Shown: positions 1 to 6,940 of the stretch, one piece after another
Layout of the letters: each line of letters opens with the position of its first letter
Numbering within the stretch: the first letter of the stretch is position 1
Assembly: GCA_029245665.1 (NCBI GenBank)
Contig: JAQWOW010000098.1
Location: 1-7,683, forward strand
Direction: 5' to 3'
Length of the DNA stretch: 7,683 nt
Origin: Polaribacter sp.
GTDB lineage: Bacteria > Bacteroidota > Bacteroidia > Flavobacteriales > Flavobacteriaceae
Notes under the pieces: model-generated
The model's input: only the letters and a program-made list of their open reading frames with translations
Databases searched by the model: none
Told to the model about the DNA's origin: nothing
Position numbers and translations under genes: made by a program

Positions 1-680
1 TCGATCTTGTCTCCTGTAATTACATAGCCATTATCTGTATGGGGTAGCCATAAAATTCTTAAAAAATCATGTTTTTTGAGTCTTTCTCTAATTTTAGGCA
101 ACCATTCCGAATCATTTTCAGGAAATTCTTTTACATGTAAAGTATACAATGGTTCACATTTAAAAGTTACGGTAGACATCACCCCAAGAACTCCAAGAGA
201 TACTTTTACAGCATTCATTATTTCCTCCCCATCATTCATTGTTCTTATAGATCCATCTGCTAAAATTAAATTACAACTCGTCATATATTCACACAATAAT
301 TTACCACTTGTACCATGTGTTCCAGTAGCCAAAGCGCCACCAATGGTAATCGTATTGATGTCAGGTAAACAGGGAATGCACCAATTTTTAGCTTCTATAG
401 CCTCTAGTAAATCACCAAGAATGATTCCTGACTGAACTGTAATCGTATAATCCGAATCGTTATAAGATAAGATTTTATTATACTTAGAAATATCTATTAA
501 AGTTTCTGTTCCTGAGGCAATATCAGCAGATGATTGTTTGGTTCCAAAAAAACGGACTTTATCTGTTTTAGAAATAATTTCTTGTAATTCTTTTTCTGAA
601 CGAATACTATACAGAGATTTGTATTTGTGAGTAAGATTTTCATTCCAACTAACCCATACACCATTATTTTCTTGCTTCAT
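1..680 (-). CDS. FAD-binding oxidoreductase, VAO / alditol-oxidase-like family (3' end outside window)
   Basis: The reading frame opens with ATG at 680-678 and stays open to the window edge, giving the first 226 residues; the C-terminal part is missing. What is present is the N-terminal PCMH-type FAD-binding domain. It has VRFFGTKQSSADIA (42-55), the FAD-loop segment found in alditol/xylitol oxidases and aldonolactone oxidases, then TVQSGIILGDLLEAI (81-95), and IGGALATGTHGTSG (113-126), the diphosphate-binding stretch typical of this family. Family members oxidise sugar alcohols or aldonolactones in the cytoplasm, often passing electrons to oxygen; the substrate cannot be read here. Unusually, residue 49 is Gln where AldO-type enzymes have the His that binds FAD covalently, so FAD is probably held non-covalently. 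There is no signal peptide. The gene lies 82 bp after dnaE on the same strand but has its own strong promoter, so it is probably transcribed independently. Confidence 0.85.
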   Translation of the reverse strand, partial: MKQENNGVWVSWNENLTHKYKSLYSIRSEKELQEIISKTDKVRFFGTKQSSADIASGTETLIDISKYNKILSYNDSDYTITVQSGIILGDLLEAIEAKNWCIPCLPDINTITIGGALATGTHGTSGKLLCEYMTSCNLILADGSIRTMNDGEEIMNAVKVSLGVLGVMSTVTFKCEPLYTLHVKEFPENDSEWLPKIRERLKKHDFLRILWLPHTDNGYVITGDKI

Positions 681-700
681 ATATTTGTGACAATGTGCTA

Positions 701-730
701 CAAAAGTATAGTTTTATCTTTTTTTTACAA
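701..730 (-). promoter_or_regulatory. Bacteroidota-type promoter of the FAD oxidoreductase gene
   Basis: Read on the minus strand, TTG at 730-728 is followed after exactly 19 bases by TACTTTTG at 708-701. This matches the Bacteroidota housekeeping sigma consensus (TTG, 17-23 bases, TAnnTTTG) at every specified position. Transcription would start near 694-696, leaving a short leader of about 15 bases before the ATG at 680. There is no Shine-Dalgarno sequence, which is normal for this phylum. Confidence 0.7.
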
Positions 731-762
731 GATTTCTAGTTTTAAAATTTGACAATTAAGAA

Positions 763-3700
763 TCAATTTAATTTATAATTTATTTCCTGATTTTTTAAGG
801 TGGTGAGTAATTCATTAGAAATCTTAACTGTAGTATTTCTGCTTGGAAAATTCACTTCAATTTTTTCTTTTGCATCCCAAATAGTAAAGTTTAAGGTTTG
901 TTTTCCTGGGTTGTTTTTTAGGATGGTTTCAAGATTCAAAATAGTATCTTCTTTGATTTCGTCTAAAGGAATTTGAATGGTTACTTTTTTACAAAGTTCA
1001 TCCATGATGTCATGCAAGAGTTTCATTTCTGTAAACTTCAATCTTGGTTCACCGGTAACACCTTCTTTATTGGTCCAACCAGGTTGAATCGTTGAACGAA
1101 CAAATAAGAAAGAATTGGGAACTAAAAAGTGTTTCATTTTTAGATATTCTTCTCCAAAAATTCGAAATTCATGACTATCATTATAATCTTCAATTGTAAA
1201 TAGAGCCCAGCCTTTACCGGCTTTAGAAACTCGATGTTGAACATCAGAAATAATACCAGCAAAAGATAAATTCATACCTACATATTTGCCAATATCTTCT
1301 TTAAAATGTTTTAATGTTGCATTGCAAAAAATGAGTTCATTCTTAAAATCATCTAACGGATGAGCAGAAATATAAATTCCGATTACTTCCTTTTCTTGAG
1401 ATAAAAGCTCCATGGTACCCCAAGTTTCGCATTCTGGGATGTCGGGTTCTGGAAATTGAATATTAGAAGCTTCGCCAAACATAGAGACTTGTGCAGAATT
1501 TTCATTTTCTTGATATTTACTACCAAATTTCATGGCACGTTCTAAAAATGTAATGCCTTTTTCATCTGTTGAGAAATATTGAGCCCTATGGGTATCAGAA
1601 AAAGAATCAAAAGCACCAGCTTTCACCAAACTATCAAAAGATTTTTTATTCGCTGCTCGTAAATCTACCCGTTTTGCCAGGTCGAAAATTGAAGTATAAT
1701 TACCATTTTCTTTACGTTCTTTGATAATGGCTCTTACTGCACCGGCACCAACTCCTTTTACCGCTGCCATTCCAAAACGAACAGCACCTTCATGGTTTAC
1801 AGAAAATTTTAAATACGATTCGTTTAAATCAGGCCCTAAAACAGCCAATCCCATGCGCCTGCATTCTTCCATGAAAAACGAGACAGATTTAATGTCGTTC
1901 ATGTTGTTAGAAAGTACAGAGGCCATATATTCAGCAGGATAATGTGCTTTTAAATAAGCCGTTTGGTAAGCAATCCACGCATAGCAAGTAGAGTGCGATT
2001 TGTTAAAAGCATAACTTGCAAAGGCCTCCCAATCTTTCCAAATTTTCTCTAATTTTTCTGTATCATGGCCGTTTGTAGAAGCTTGTTCTATAAATTTTGG
2101 TTTCATTTTATCCAAAACCGCAATTTGTTTTTTACCCATTGCTTTTCGCAGAACATCGGCTTCACCTTTGGTGAAATTTGCCAATTTTTGAGAGAGTAAC
2201 ATTACTTGCTCTTGATACACCGTAATTCCGTAGGTTTCTGCCAGGTACTCTTCCATAGCAGGTAAATCGTATTCAATATCTTCTGTTCCGTGTTTTCTAT
2301 TGATAAAAGACGGAATGTATTCCATTGGTCCGGGTCTGTACAAGGCATTCATAGCAATTAAATCTGCAAAAACAGTTGGTTTTAAAGAACGCATGTGTTT
2401 TTGCATTCCAGGAGATTCGTATTGAAAAATACCTACAGTTTCACCTTTTTGAAAGAGTTTATAGGTTTTTTCATCGTCTAAAGGGAAATTCTCTGGATCT
2501 AAATCTACATTATGTTTTGCTTTTACAATTTTAACGGTATCTTTTATGAGTGTCAATGTTTTCAATCCTAAGAAATCCATTTTTAACAAACCTGCAGATT
2601 CTACTACAGAGTTGTCAAATTGAGTCACATACATATCAGAATCCTTTGCCAAAGCTACTGGCACATAGTTGGTGATGTCTCCAGGCGTTATAATTACACC
2701 ACAGGCATGAATTCCTGTATTTCTTACTGACCCTTCAAGAATAGTGGCTTTGTTAATGGTTTCAGCATCAACCCCCATACCTTGAGACATTGTTTTCAAT
2801 TCTTCAACCATCACCTTTTCTTCAGCTCGAAGACCCGCAACTTTCCCTTTACTTTTAGCATCTTCACCAAAAATATTTTTCAGTTTGATATTGGGAATCA
2901 ATTTCGCAATTCTATCTGCTTCAAAAAGGGGTAAATCTAAAACTCTGGCAGTATCTCTAATAGAAGATTTTGCCGCCATGGTTCCGTAAGTTATGATCTG
3001 AGCAACTTGATTGGCACCATATTTATTAATTACGTAATCCATTACACGGCCCCTTCCTTCATCATCGAAATCAATATCGATATCTGGCATGGAAACCCGT
3101 TCCGGATTTAAGAAACGCTCAAAAAGTAAATCATATTTGATAGGGTCAATATTGGTAATCCATAAACAGTAAGCAACTACAGAACCCGCTGCAGAACCAC
3201 GTCCTGGGCCAACAGCAACATCCATATTTCTTGCTTCTCGAATAAAGTCTTCTACAATTAAAAAGTAACCAGGATATCCTGTCTTTTCAATTACTGAAAG
3301 TTCAAAATCCAATCGTTCTTTGATCGATTCAGTAATTACTCCATAGCGTTTTTTTGCACCAACAAAAGTCAAGTGTTTTAAAAAATTATTCTCGCCACGT
3401 TTTCCCTCATCCTCTTCGTCTTTTGCATCTTTAAATTCGTCAGGAATATCAAAGGCGGGTAATAAAACATCTCGTGCTAATGTGAAAATTTCAATCTTAT
3501 CTACAACTTCTTGAATATTGATGATGGCTTCAGGGAGATCTGCAAAGAGGGTTTTCATCTCTGCTGAAGACTTAAAGTAATATTCTTCATTTGGCAAGCC
3601 ATACCTGTATCCACGACCTTTACCTTTCGGGGTCGCTTGTTTTTCACCATCTTTCACACAGAGTAAAATATCGTGTGCGTTGGCGTCTTTTTTTTCTAAA

Positions 3701-5100
3701 TAAAACGTATTATTTGTGGCAACAACTTTAACATCGTGGTTTTTGGAAAACTTCAATAAAGTTTCGTTTACAATGGTTTCGTCTTGTTGGTTATGACGCA
3801 TTAACTCAATATATAAATCGTCTTTAAATTCTTCTTTCCACCAAAGAAGTGCTTCTTCGGCTTGTTTTTCTCCAAGATTTAGAATTTTACTAGGAACTTC
3901 ACCGTACAAATTTCCCGTTAAAACGATGATATCTTCTTTGTACTGTTTGATAATTTCTCGATCAATTCTAGGAACGTAGTAGAATCCATCTACAAAAGCA
4001 ATCGAAGACATTTTTGCCAAATTGTGGTATCCATTTTTGTTTTTTGCTAACAAAACTACTTGGTAACCATTATCTTTCTGTGATTTATTTTTATGATCTT
4101 CACAAACATTAAACTCACAACCCACAATAGGTTTCATTGAGGTTTCTGATGTCTTATTATGGTTTAAGATTGCACTAACAAAGTGAAAAGAGGCCATCAT
4201 GTTGGCAGTATCTGTCATTGCTACTGCTGGCATCTTGTCTTTGGCAGCCGCTTTTATAATATTTCCGATTTGCATGGTAGATTGCAAAACCGAAAATTGT
4301 GTGTGGTTGTGTAAATGTGTAAATTGTACATTTTCTAAAGCAGCTAATCCTTCTGAAGTAGATTCTGTACTTTCTGTATTTTTTAACTTTTCAAGACGTT
4401 TTCGAATCCTATCACTCTCTTTCTTAAGGTTGATGTGTTTTAACCCAATAACCTGAATTGGTGTTGGATTTTGCTCAGAGAAGTTTTTGAAATATGCTTC
4501 ATCAACATCCAATTGTTCTTTTGTAAATTCTCTCAAACGAATTAATTCTAAAAAACATCTTGTTGTTGCTTCCACATCGGCAGTTGCATTGTGCGCCTCA
4601 CCAAAACCAGTACCAAATAAATGGGTGTGTAATTCTGTTAAAGTGGGGAGTTTAAATTTTCCACCACGACCTCCAGGGATCTTGCACATCAAGGCTGTTT
4701 TTTCTGTACAAGTATCTAGAATTGGGAGTGAGGAAAGCTTGTTTTCAATACCTAATCTATGGAATTCACAGCCCATAATATTCAAATCGAAATTCAAATT
4801 CTGACCCACAATAAAAGTTGTTTTCTCTAAAGCTTTGTTAAATAAAATCAACCCTTCGTTTAAAGAAATTCCCTGTTCTTCAGCTAGTTCGGTAGAAATT
4901 CCATGAATTCTTTCAGCATCATAGGGGACATTAAAATTAGTTGGTTTTATTAGAAAATCCTTGTGTTCTAAAACAGTTCCCATTTCATCATGTAATTGCC
5001 ATGCAATTTGAACGCACCTTGGCCAATTGTCGGTATTCGTTATGGGAGCGTTCCAACTTTTAGGCAATCCCGTGGTTTCGGTATCGAAAATTAAATACAT
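763..5100 (-). CDS. dnaE: DNA polymerase III alpha subunit with fused N-terminal DEDDh proofreading exonuclease
   Basis: This 1445-residue protein is the catalytic subunit of the replicative DNA polymerase, longer than E. coli DnaE (about 1160) because of an extra N-terminal domain. Residues 1-190 are a DnaQ-like 3'-5' exonuclease with a full catalytic set: D6 and E8 in DTETTG, D105 in NFDL, H170 and D175 in HNATAD. A charged linker (about 195-257) leads to a PHP domain (258-490) that has lost most metal ligands. The C-family palm follows: GPGRGSAAGS (631-640), MPDIDIDFDD (671-680, catalytic D675 and D677) and D842 in LLKMDFLGL. Then come RPGPMEYIP (922-930), FNKSHS (1032-1037), a helix-hairpin-helix (about 1109-1145), a beta-clamp motif QVSMF (1204-1208) and an OB fold (about 1278-1340). 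The start is the only ATG placing DTETTG at the extreme N-terminus; the stop is TGA. It is transcribed divergently from rpsP. Confidence 0.97.
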   Translation of the reverse strand: MYLIFDTETTGLPKSWNAPITNTDNWPRCVQIAWQLHDEMGTVLEHKDFLIKPTNFNVPYDAERIHGISTELAEEQGISLNEGLILFNKALEKTTFIVGQNLNFDLNIMGCEFHRLGIENKLSSLPILDTCTEKTALMCKIPGGRGGKFKLPTLTELHTHLFGTGFGEAHNATADVEATTRCFLELIRLREFTKEQLDVDEAYFKNFSEQNPTPIQVIGLKHINLKKESDRIRKRLEKLKNTESTESTSEGLAALENVQFTHLHNHTQFSVLQSTMQIGNIIKAAAKDKMPAVAMTDTANMMASFHFVSAILNHNKTSETSMKPIVGCEFNVCEDHKNKSQKDNGYQVVLLAKNKNGYHNLAKMSSIAFVDGFYYVPRIDREIIKQYKEDIIVLTGNLYGEVPSKILNLGEKQAEEALLWWKEEFKDDLYIELMRHNQQDETIVNETLLKFSKNHDVKVVATNNTFYLEKKDANAHDILLCVKDGEKQATPKGKGRGYRYGLPNEEYYFKSSAEMKTLFADLPEAIINIQEVVDKIEIFTLARDVLLPAFDIPDEFKDAKDEEDEGKRGENNFLKHLTFVGAKKRYGVITESIKERLDFELSVIEKTGYPGYFLIVEDFIREARNMDVAVGPGRGSAAGSVVAYCLWITNIDPIKYDLLFERFLNPERVSMPDIDIDFDDEGRGRVMDYVINKYGANQVAQIITYGTMAAKSSIRDTARVLDLPLFEADRIAKLIPNIKLKNIFGEDAKSKGKVAGLRAEEKVMVEELKTMSQGMGVDAETINKATILEGSVRNTGIHACGVIITPGDITNYVPVALAKDSDMYVTQFDNSVVESAGLLKMDFLGLKTLTLIKDTVKIVKAKHNVDLDPENFPLDDEKTYKLFQKGETVGIFQYESPGMQKHMRSLKPTVFADLIAMNALYRPGPMEYIPSFINRKHGTEDIEYDLPAMEEYLAETYGITVYQEQVMLLSQKLANFTKGEADVLRKAMGKKQIAVLDKMKPKFIEQASTNGHDTEKLEKIWKDWEAFASYAFNKSHSTCYAWIAYQTAYLKAHYPAEYMASVLSNNMNDIKSVSFFMEECRRMGLAVLGPDLNESYLKFSVNHEGAVRFGMAAVKGVGAGAVRAIIKERKENGNYTSIFDLAKRVDLRAANKKSFDSLVKAGAFDSFSDTHRAQYFSTDEKGITFLERAMKFGSKYQENENSAQVSMFGEASNIQFPEPDIPECETWGTMELLSQEKEVIGIYISAHPLDDFKNELIFCNATLKHFKEDIGKYVGMNLSFAGIISDVQHRVSKAGKGWALFTIEDYNDSHEFRIFGEEYLKMKHFLVPNSFLFVRSTIQPGWTNKEGVTGEPRLKFTEMKLLHDIMDELCKKVTIQIPLDEIKEDTILNLETILKNNPGKQTLNFTIWDAKEKIEVNFPSRNTTVKISNELLTTLKNQEINYKLN

Positions 5101-5146
5101 GAAAAATGTTTATTTATGGATGATTTTATTTCTTTAAAAGTAATTG

Positions 5147-5154
5147 TAAATTTA
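5147..5154 (-). promoter_or_regulatory. possible -7 element for dnaE
   Basis: On the minus strand TAAATTTA at 5154-5147 matches five of the six specified positions of TAnnTTTG and would give a leader of roughly 40 bases before the dnaE ATG at 5100. No convincing TTG lies 17-23 bases upstream, so this is only the best candidate in the interval. Confidence 0.3.
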
Positions 5155-5216
5155 GGTTTTTTTGAAGAGATTTTACGCGGAAGTTATTAACTTATTGTTG
5201 ATTGTTTATCTGAAAG

Positions 5217-5297
5217 CGCGTTCGGGATAGAACGGGTTGTTTGAGCTCTTTTTTAGCTGCGAAAAAAAGCGAGGAGTGAAAGCCCGATCAAACGCCC
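5217..5297. repeat. imperfect hairpin element in the dnaE/rpsP intergenic region
   Basis: This GC-richer block in an AT-rich 316-bp gap folds back on itself. GCGTT (5218-5222) pairs with AACGC (5291-5295), CGGG (5223-5226) pairs with CCCG (5283-5286) leaving ATCA bulged, and inside these CTTTTTT (5248-5254) pairs with AAAAAAG (5263-5269) around a short loop. It codes for nothing. It resembles intergenic hairpin elements I recall as repeated in Flavobacteriaceae genomes (outer arms GCGTTCGGG / CCCGA..ACGC, A/T-rich inner stem). That family membership is from memory and needs a genome search. It lies upstream of both divergent genes and outside the proposed rpsP transcript. The rest of the gap holds the two promoters and the rpsP leader. 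Confidence 0.55.
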
Positions 5298-5340
5298 AAA
5301 AAAATATTGAAAATTAGAGTTTTAGTTTAAAAAGGTTTTG

Positions 5341-5348
5341 TATTTTTG
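5341..5348 (+). promoter_or_regulatory. rpsP-rimM promoter (-7 element)
   Basis: TATTTTTG at 5341-5348, followed by CGCCC, is a full match to the Bacteroidota TAnnTTTG -7 box. The -33 region is weak: TTTTAG at 5320-5325 is the nearest approximation to TTG. Transcription would start around 5354, giving a leader of about 63 bases before the rpsP ATG. Confidence 0.65.
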
Positions 5349-5354
5349 CGCCCA

Positions 5355-5400
5355 CTTACTACGAGATGGTAAGATTTTAATAATCAAGGTCGTGAACCTT
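5355..5400 (+). promoter_or_regulatory. structured 5' leader of rpsP (two small hairpins)
   Basis: The proposed leader carries two short perfect stems. CTTAC (5355-5359) pairs with GTAAG (5369-5373) around nine bases, and AAGGT (5386-5390) pairs with ACCTT (5396-5400) around CGTGA. The second ends 16 bases before the rpsP start codon, close enough to influence ribosome access. Ribosomal protein leaders often bind their own product or control translation; no such role is proven here and the stems are short. Confidence 0.35.
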
Positions 5401-5416
5401 AAAAAATTAACAAATT

Positions 5417-5995
5417 ATGTCTGTAAAGATTAGATTGCAAAGACACGGTAAAAAAGGGAAACCATTCTATTGGATAGTTGCCGCTGATGCTCGTGCAAAA
5501 AGAGATGGTAAATACTTAGAGAAAATAGGTACTTACAATCCAAATGTAAACCCTGCAGTTATTGATTTAAACATCGATAAAGCTGTAGAATGGTTGCAAA
5601 ATGGTGCGCAACCAACCGATACTGCAAAAAACATTTTATCTTACAAAGGTGCGATGCTAAAAAATCATTTAGTTGGTGGTATTCGCAAAGGTGCTTTAAC
5701 TCAAGAACAAGCAGATGCTAAATTTGCAGCTTGGTTGGAGGAAAAAGCAACGAAAATTGCAGACAAAGAAGCAGGGTTGTCCAAAGCTCAATCTGAGGCA
5801 AAAGCAAAAGCGTTAGCAGCAGAAAAAGCGGTAAACGAAGCTAGAATCGAAGCAGCGAAACCAGTTGTTGAAGAGGTTGTTGAAGAGGAAGTAGCTGAAA
5901 CTGAAGCAGTAGCAGAAGCAACTGAAGCAGTAGCAGAAGCAACTGAAGTAGCTCCAGAAGCAACTGAAGTAGCAGAAGAAAAAGCAGCAGAATAA
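5417..5995 (+). CDS. rpsP: 30S ribosomal protein S16 with Ala/Glu-rich C-terminal extension
   Basis: This 192-residue protein is S16, a primary binder of 16S rRNA in the body of the 30S subunit and an assembly factor. The conserved fold is at the N-terminus: MSVKIRLQRHGKKGKPFYWIV, then ADARAKRDGKYLEKIGTYNP (about 23-42), and the AVEWLQNGAQPTDTAKNIL helix region (about 56-74). Typical S16 is about 80-100 residues; here a tail of about 90 residues follows, first Lys/Ala-rich and helical (about 105-147), then acidic and dominated by Val, Glu, Ala and Thr, with 7-residue tandem repeats near the end. Long tails of this kind are usual for Bacteroidota S16. The ATG at 5417 gives the canonical N-terminus. 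rimM begins 20 bp after the stop, so the two are almost certainly co-transcribed and both serve 30S maturation. Confidence 0.97.
   Translation: MSVKIRLQRHGKKGKPFYWIVAADARAKRDGKYLEKIGTYNPNVNPAVIDLNIDKAVEWLQNGAQPTDTAKNILSYKGAMLKNHLVGGIRKGALTQEQADAKFAAWLEEKATKIADKEAGLSKAQSEAKAKALAAEKAVNEARIEAAKPVVEEVVEEEVAETEAVAEATEAVAEATEVAPEATEVAEEKAAE
5900..5980 (+). repeat. 21-bp tandem repeat inside the rpsP tail
   Basis: Two identical 21-bp units (5900-5920 and 5921-5941) encode TEAVAEA twice. They are followed by a diverged third unit (5942-5962, TEVAPEA) and a shortened fourth (5963-5980, TEVAEE). Just upstream, a 12-bp unit encoding VVEE is also exactly duplicated (5864-5875 and 5876-5887). All units are multiples of three, so copy number could change without breaking the frame. 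Confidence 0.85.
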
Positions 5996-6015
5996 GATCT
6001 AAAATTTGTACGAGA

Positions 6016-6540
6016 ATGCGTAAAGAAGATTGTTTTTATCTAGGCAAAATCGTAACAAAATATAGTTTTAAGGGTGAAGTTGTTATCAAGTTAGATACAG
6101 ACGAACCCGAGTTGTACAAAGAAATGGAATCAGTTTATGTCGAATTCGGCAGCAATCTGGTTCCATTTTTTATTGAAAAAAGCTCACTGCACAAAGGAAA
6201 TCAATTACGCGTGCAATTTGAAGAGGTGTATTCTGAAGAAGCAGCGGATTCCATTTTAAAATGCGGAATTTATTTGCCAATTGATTTATTGCCAAAATTA
6301 TCTGGTGATAAATTTTATTTTCATGAGGTAATTGGTTTTACTGTTACTGATGCCAGTTTTGGTGAAGTTGGAACAATTGTTCACATAAATGACAAAGCTG
6401 CACAGCCACTTTTTGAAATTGACCGAGAAGGGAAAGAAATTTTTATTCCGATGGTTGACGATTTCATTAAAAAAGTAGACAGAGAAAGTAAAACAATAGA
6501 GGTCAAAACTCCAAACGGATTAATAGAACTTTACTTGTAG
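6016..6540 (+). CDS. rimM: 16S rRNA processing / ribosome maturation factor RimM
   Basis: This 174-residue protein matches RimM in length and two-domain layout. RimM binds S19 and helps mature the 3' domain (head) of the 30S subunit. The N-terminal RimM beta-barrel (about 5-88) opens with CFYLGKIVTKYSFKGEVVIK, the family signature in which a Gly-Lys-Ile/Val start precedes a Lys-Gly-Glu/Asp-Val turn. The C-terminal PRC-barrel (about 98-172) runs from KFYFHEVIGFTV through GEVGTIVHIN and the IFIPMVDDFIKKVD segment, equivalent to the LIPFV-D-I-V core of other RimM proteins. The ATG at 6016 lies 20 bp after the rpsP stop with no clear Shine-Dalgarno, as usual in this phylum. The rpsP-rimM order is conserved widely in bacteria; trmD and rplS, which follow in many phyla, are not here. 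Confidence 0.95.
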   Translation: MRKEDCFYLGKIVTKYSFKGEVVIKLDTDEPELYKEMESVYVEFGSNLVPFFIEKSSLHKGNQLRVQFEEVYSEEAADSILKCGIYLPIDLLPKLSGDKFYFHEVIGFTVTDASFGEVGTIVHINDKAAQPLFEIDREGKEIFIPMVDDFIKKVDRESKTIEVKTPNGLIELYL

Positions 6541-6604
6541 TTTATAAGTAGTAAAAAAGTTGAAACACACTTCGATACGTTCAGTGTAAAGATTCAGCAA
6601 AACT

Positions 6605-6689
6605 AGAGAGGTGGCCGAGTGGTCGAAGGCGCACGCCTGGAAAGTGTGTATACGGCAACGTATCGAGGGTTCGAATCCCTTCCTCTCTG
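6605..6689 (+). tRNA. tRNA-Ser, anticodon GGA
   Basis: The 85-base gene folds as a class II tRNA. The acceptor stem is AGAGAGG (6605-6611) with CCTCTCT (6682-6688) and discriminator G6689. The D stem is GCC/GGC (6614-6616, 6628-6630). The anticodon stem is CACGC/GTGTG around CTGGAAA, placing GGA at 6639-6641. The long variable arm is ATACG-GCAA-CGTAT (6650-6663). The T arm is GAGGG-TTCGAAT-CCCTT (6665-6681). It reads UCC and UCU serine codons. CCA is not encoded. It lies 64 bp after rimM with no obvious promoter of its own in between, so read-through from the rpsP operon is possible. Confidence 0.96.
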
Positions 6690-6695
6690 CAAAAG

Positions 6696-6728
6696 GAAAC
6701 CACGACATTTGTCGTGGTTTCTGTTTTT
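6696..6728 (+). terminator. strong intrinsic terminator after tRNA-Ser
   Basis: A perfect 11-bp stem, GAAACCACGAC (6696-6706) with GTCGTGGTTTC (6711-6721) around an ATTT loop, is followed by TGTTTTT. Because AAAA precedes the stem (6691-6694), it could also work, less strongly, on minus-strand transcripts. Confidence 0.85.
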
Positions 6729-6740
6729 AAAAAAACTTCA

Positions 6741-6782
6741 ATAAAATCAACTTCATTGATTTTATGTTTTTTTTGGTTTTTA
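6741..6782 (+). terminator. second, AT-rich terminator hairpin in tandem
   Basis: A perfect 10-bp stem, ATAAAATCAA (6741-6750) with TTGATTTTAT (6756-6765) around CTTCA, is followed by GTTTTTTTTGGTTTTT. The stem is AT-rich and so weaker than the first. A run of A residues just before it (6729-6735) makes it symmetric, and it may serve as the terminator for leftward transcription from the small gene at 6941-7204. Confidence 0.55.
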
Positions 6783-6940
6783 TTTGTGGACTATTAAAAA
6801 TAATCTCTTCCTTTTTTCTGCTAATTTTATTTCTTATAAAGAATCGCACGCCAATAGAAAAATATCTACCCACGTGCTATTCTTAAACCTAATCAATCTT
6901 TTAGAATTGTCTAGGTCGCCTTAATTAACATCCCCCATAA

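Noticed and set aside
76..435. 119-residue plus-strand frame opposite the flavoenzyme gene
   Set aside because: The opposite strand encodes a clear FAD-binding domain; this frame is a shadow with no recognisable content.
1721..4804. Three plus-strand frames (1721-1942, 4199-4456, 4487-4804) inside dnaE
   Set aside because: All lie antisense to conserved dnaE domains and show no plausible protein features.
4531..5100. A separate dnaQ-like gene in front of dnaE
   Set aside because: The exonuclease domain is in one uninterrupted frame with the polymerase, with no stop or frameshift in the linker, so it is a fusion and not a neighbouring gene.
6665..6690. tRNA-Ser 3' end as a proven attachment site
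   Set aside because: No second copy of the tRNA 3' end and no integrase are in the window, so it is only raised as a possibility.
6520..6708. 62-residue minus-strand frame containing AERKGFEPSIR
   Set aside because: It is the antisense translation of the tRNA-Ser gene, a well-known annotation artefact, and it overlaps the end of rimM.
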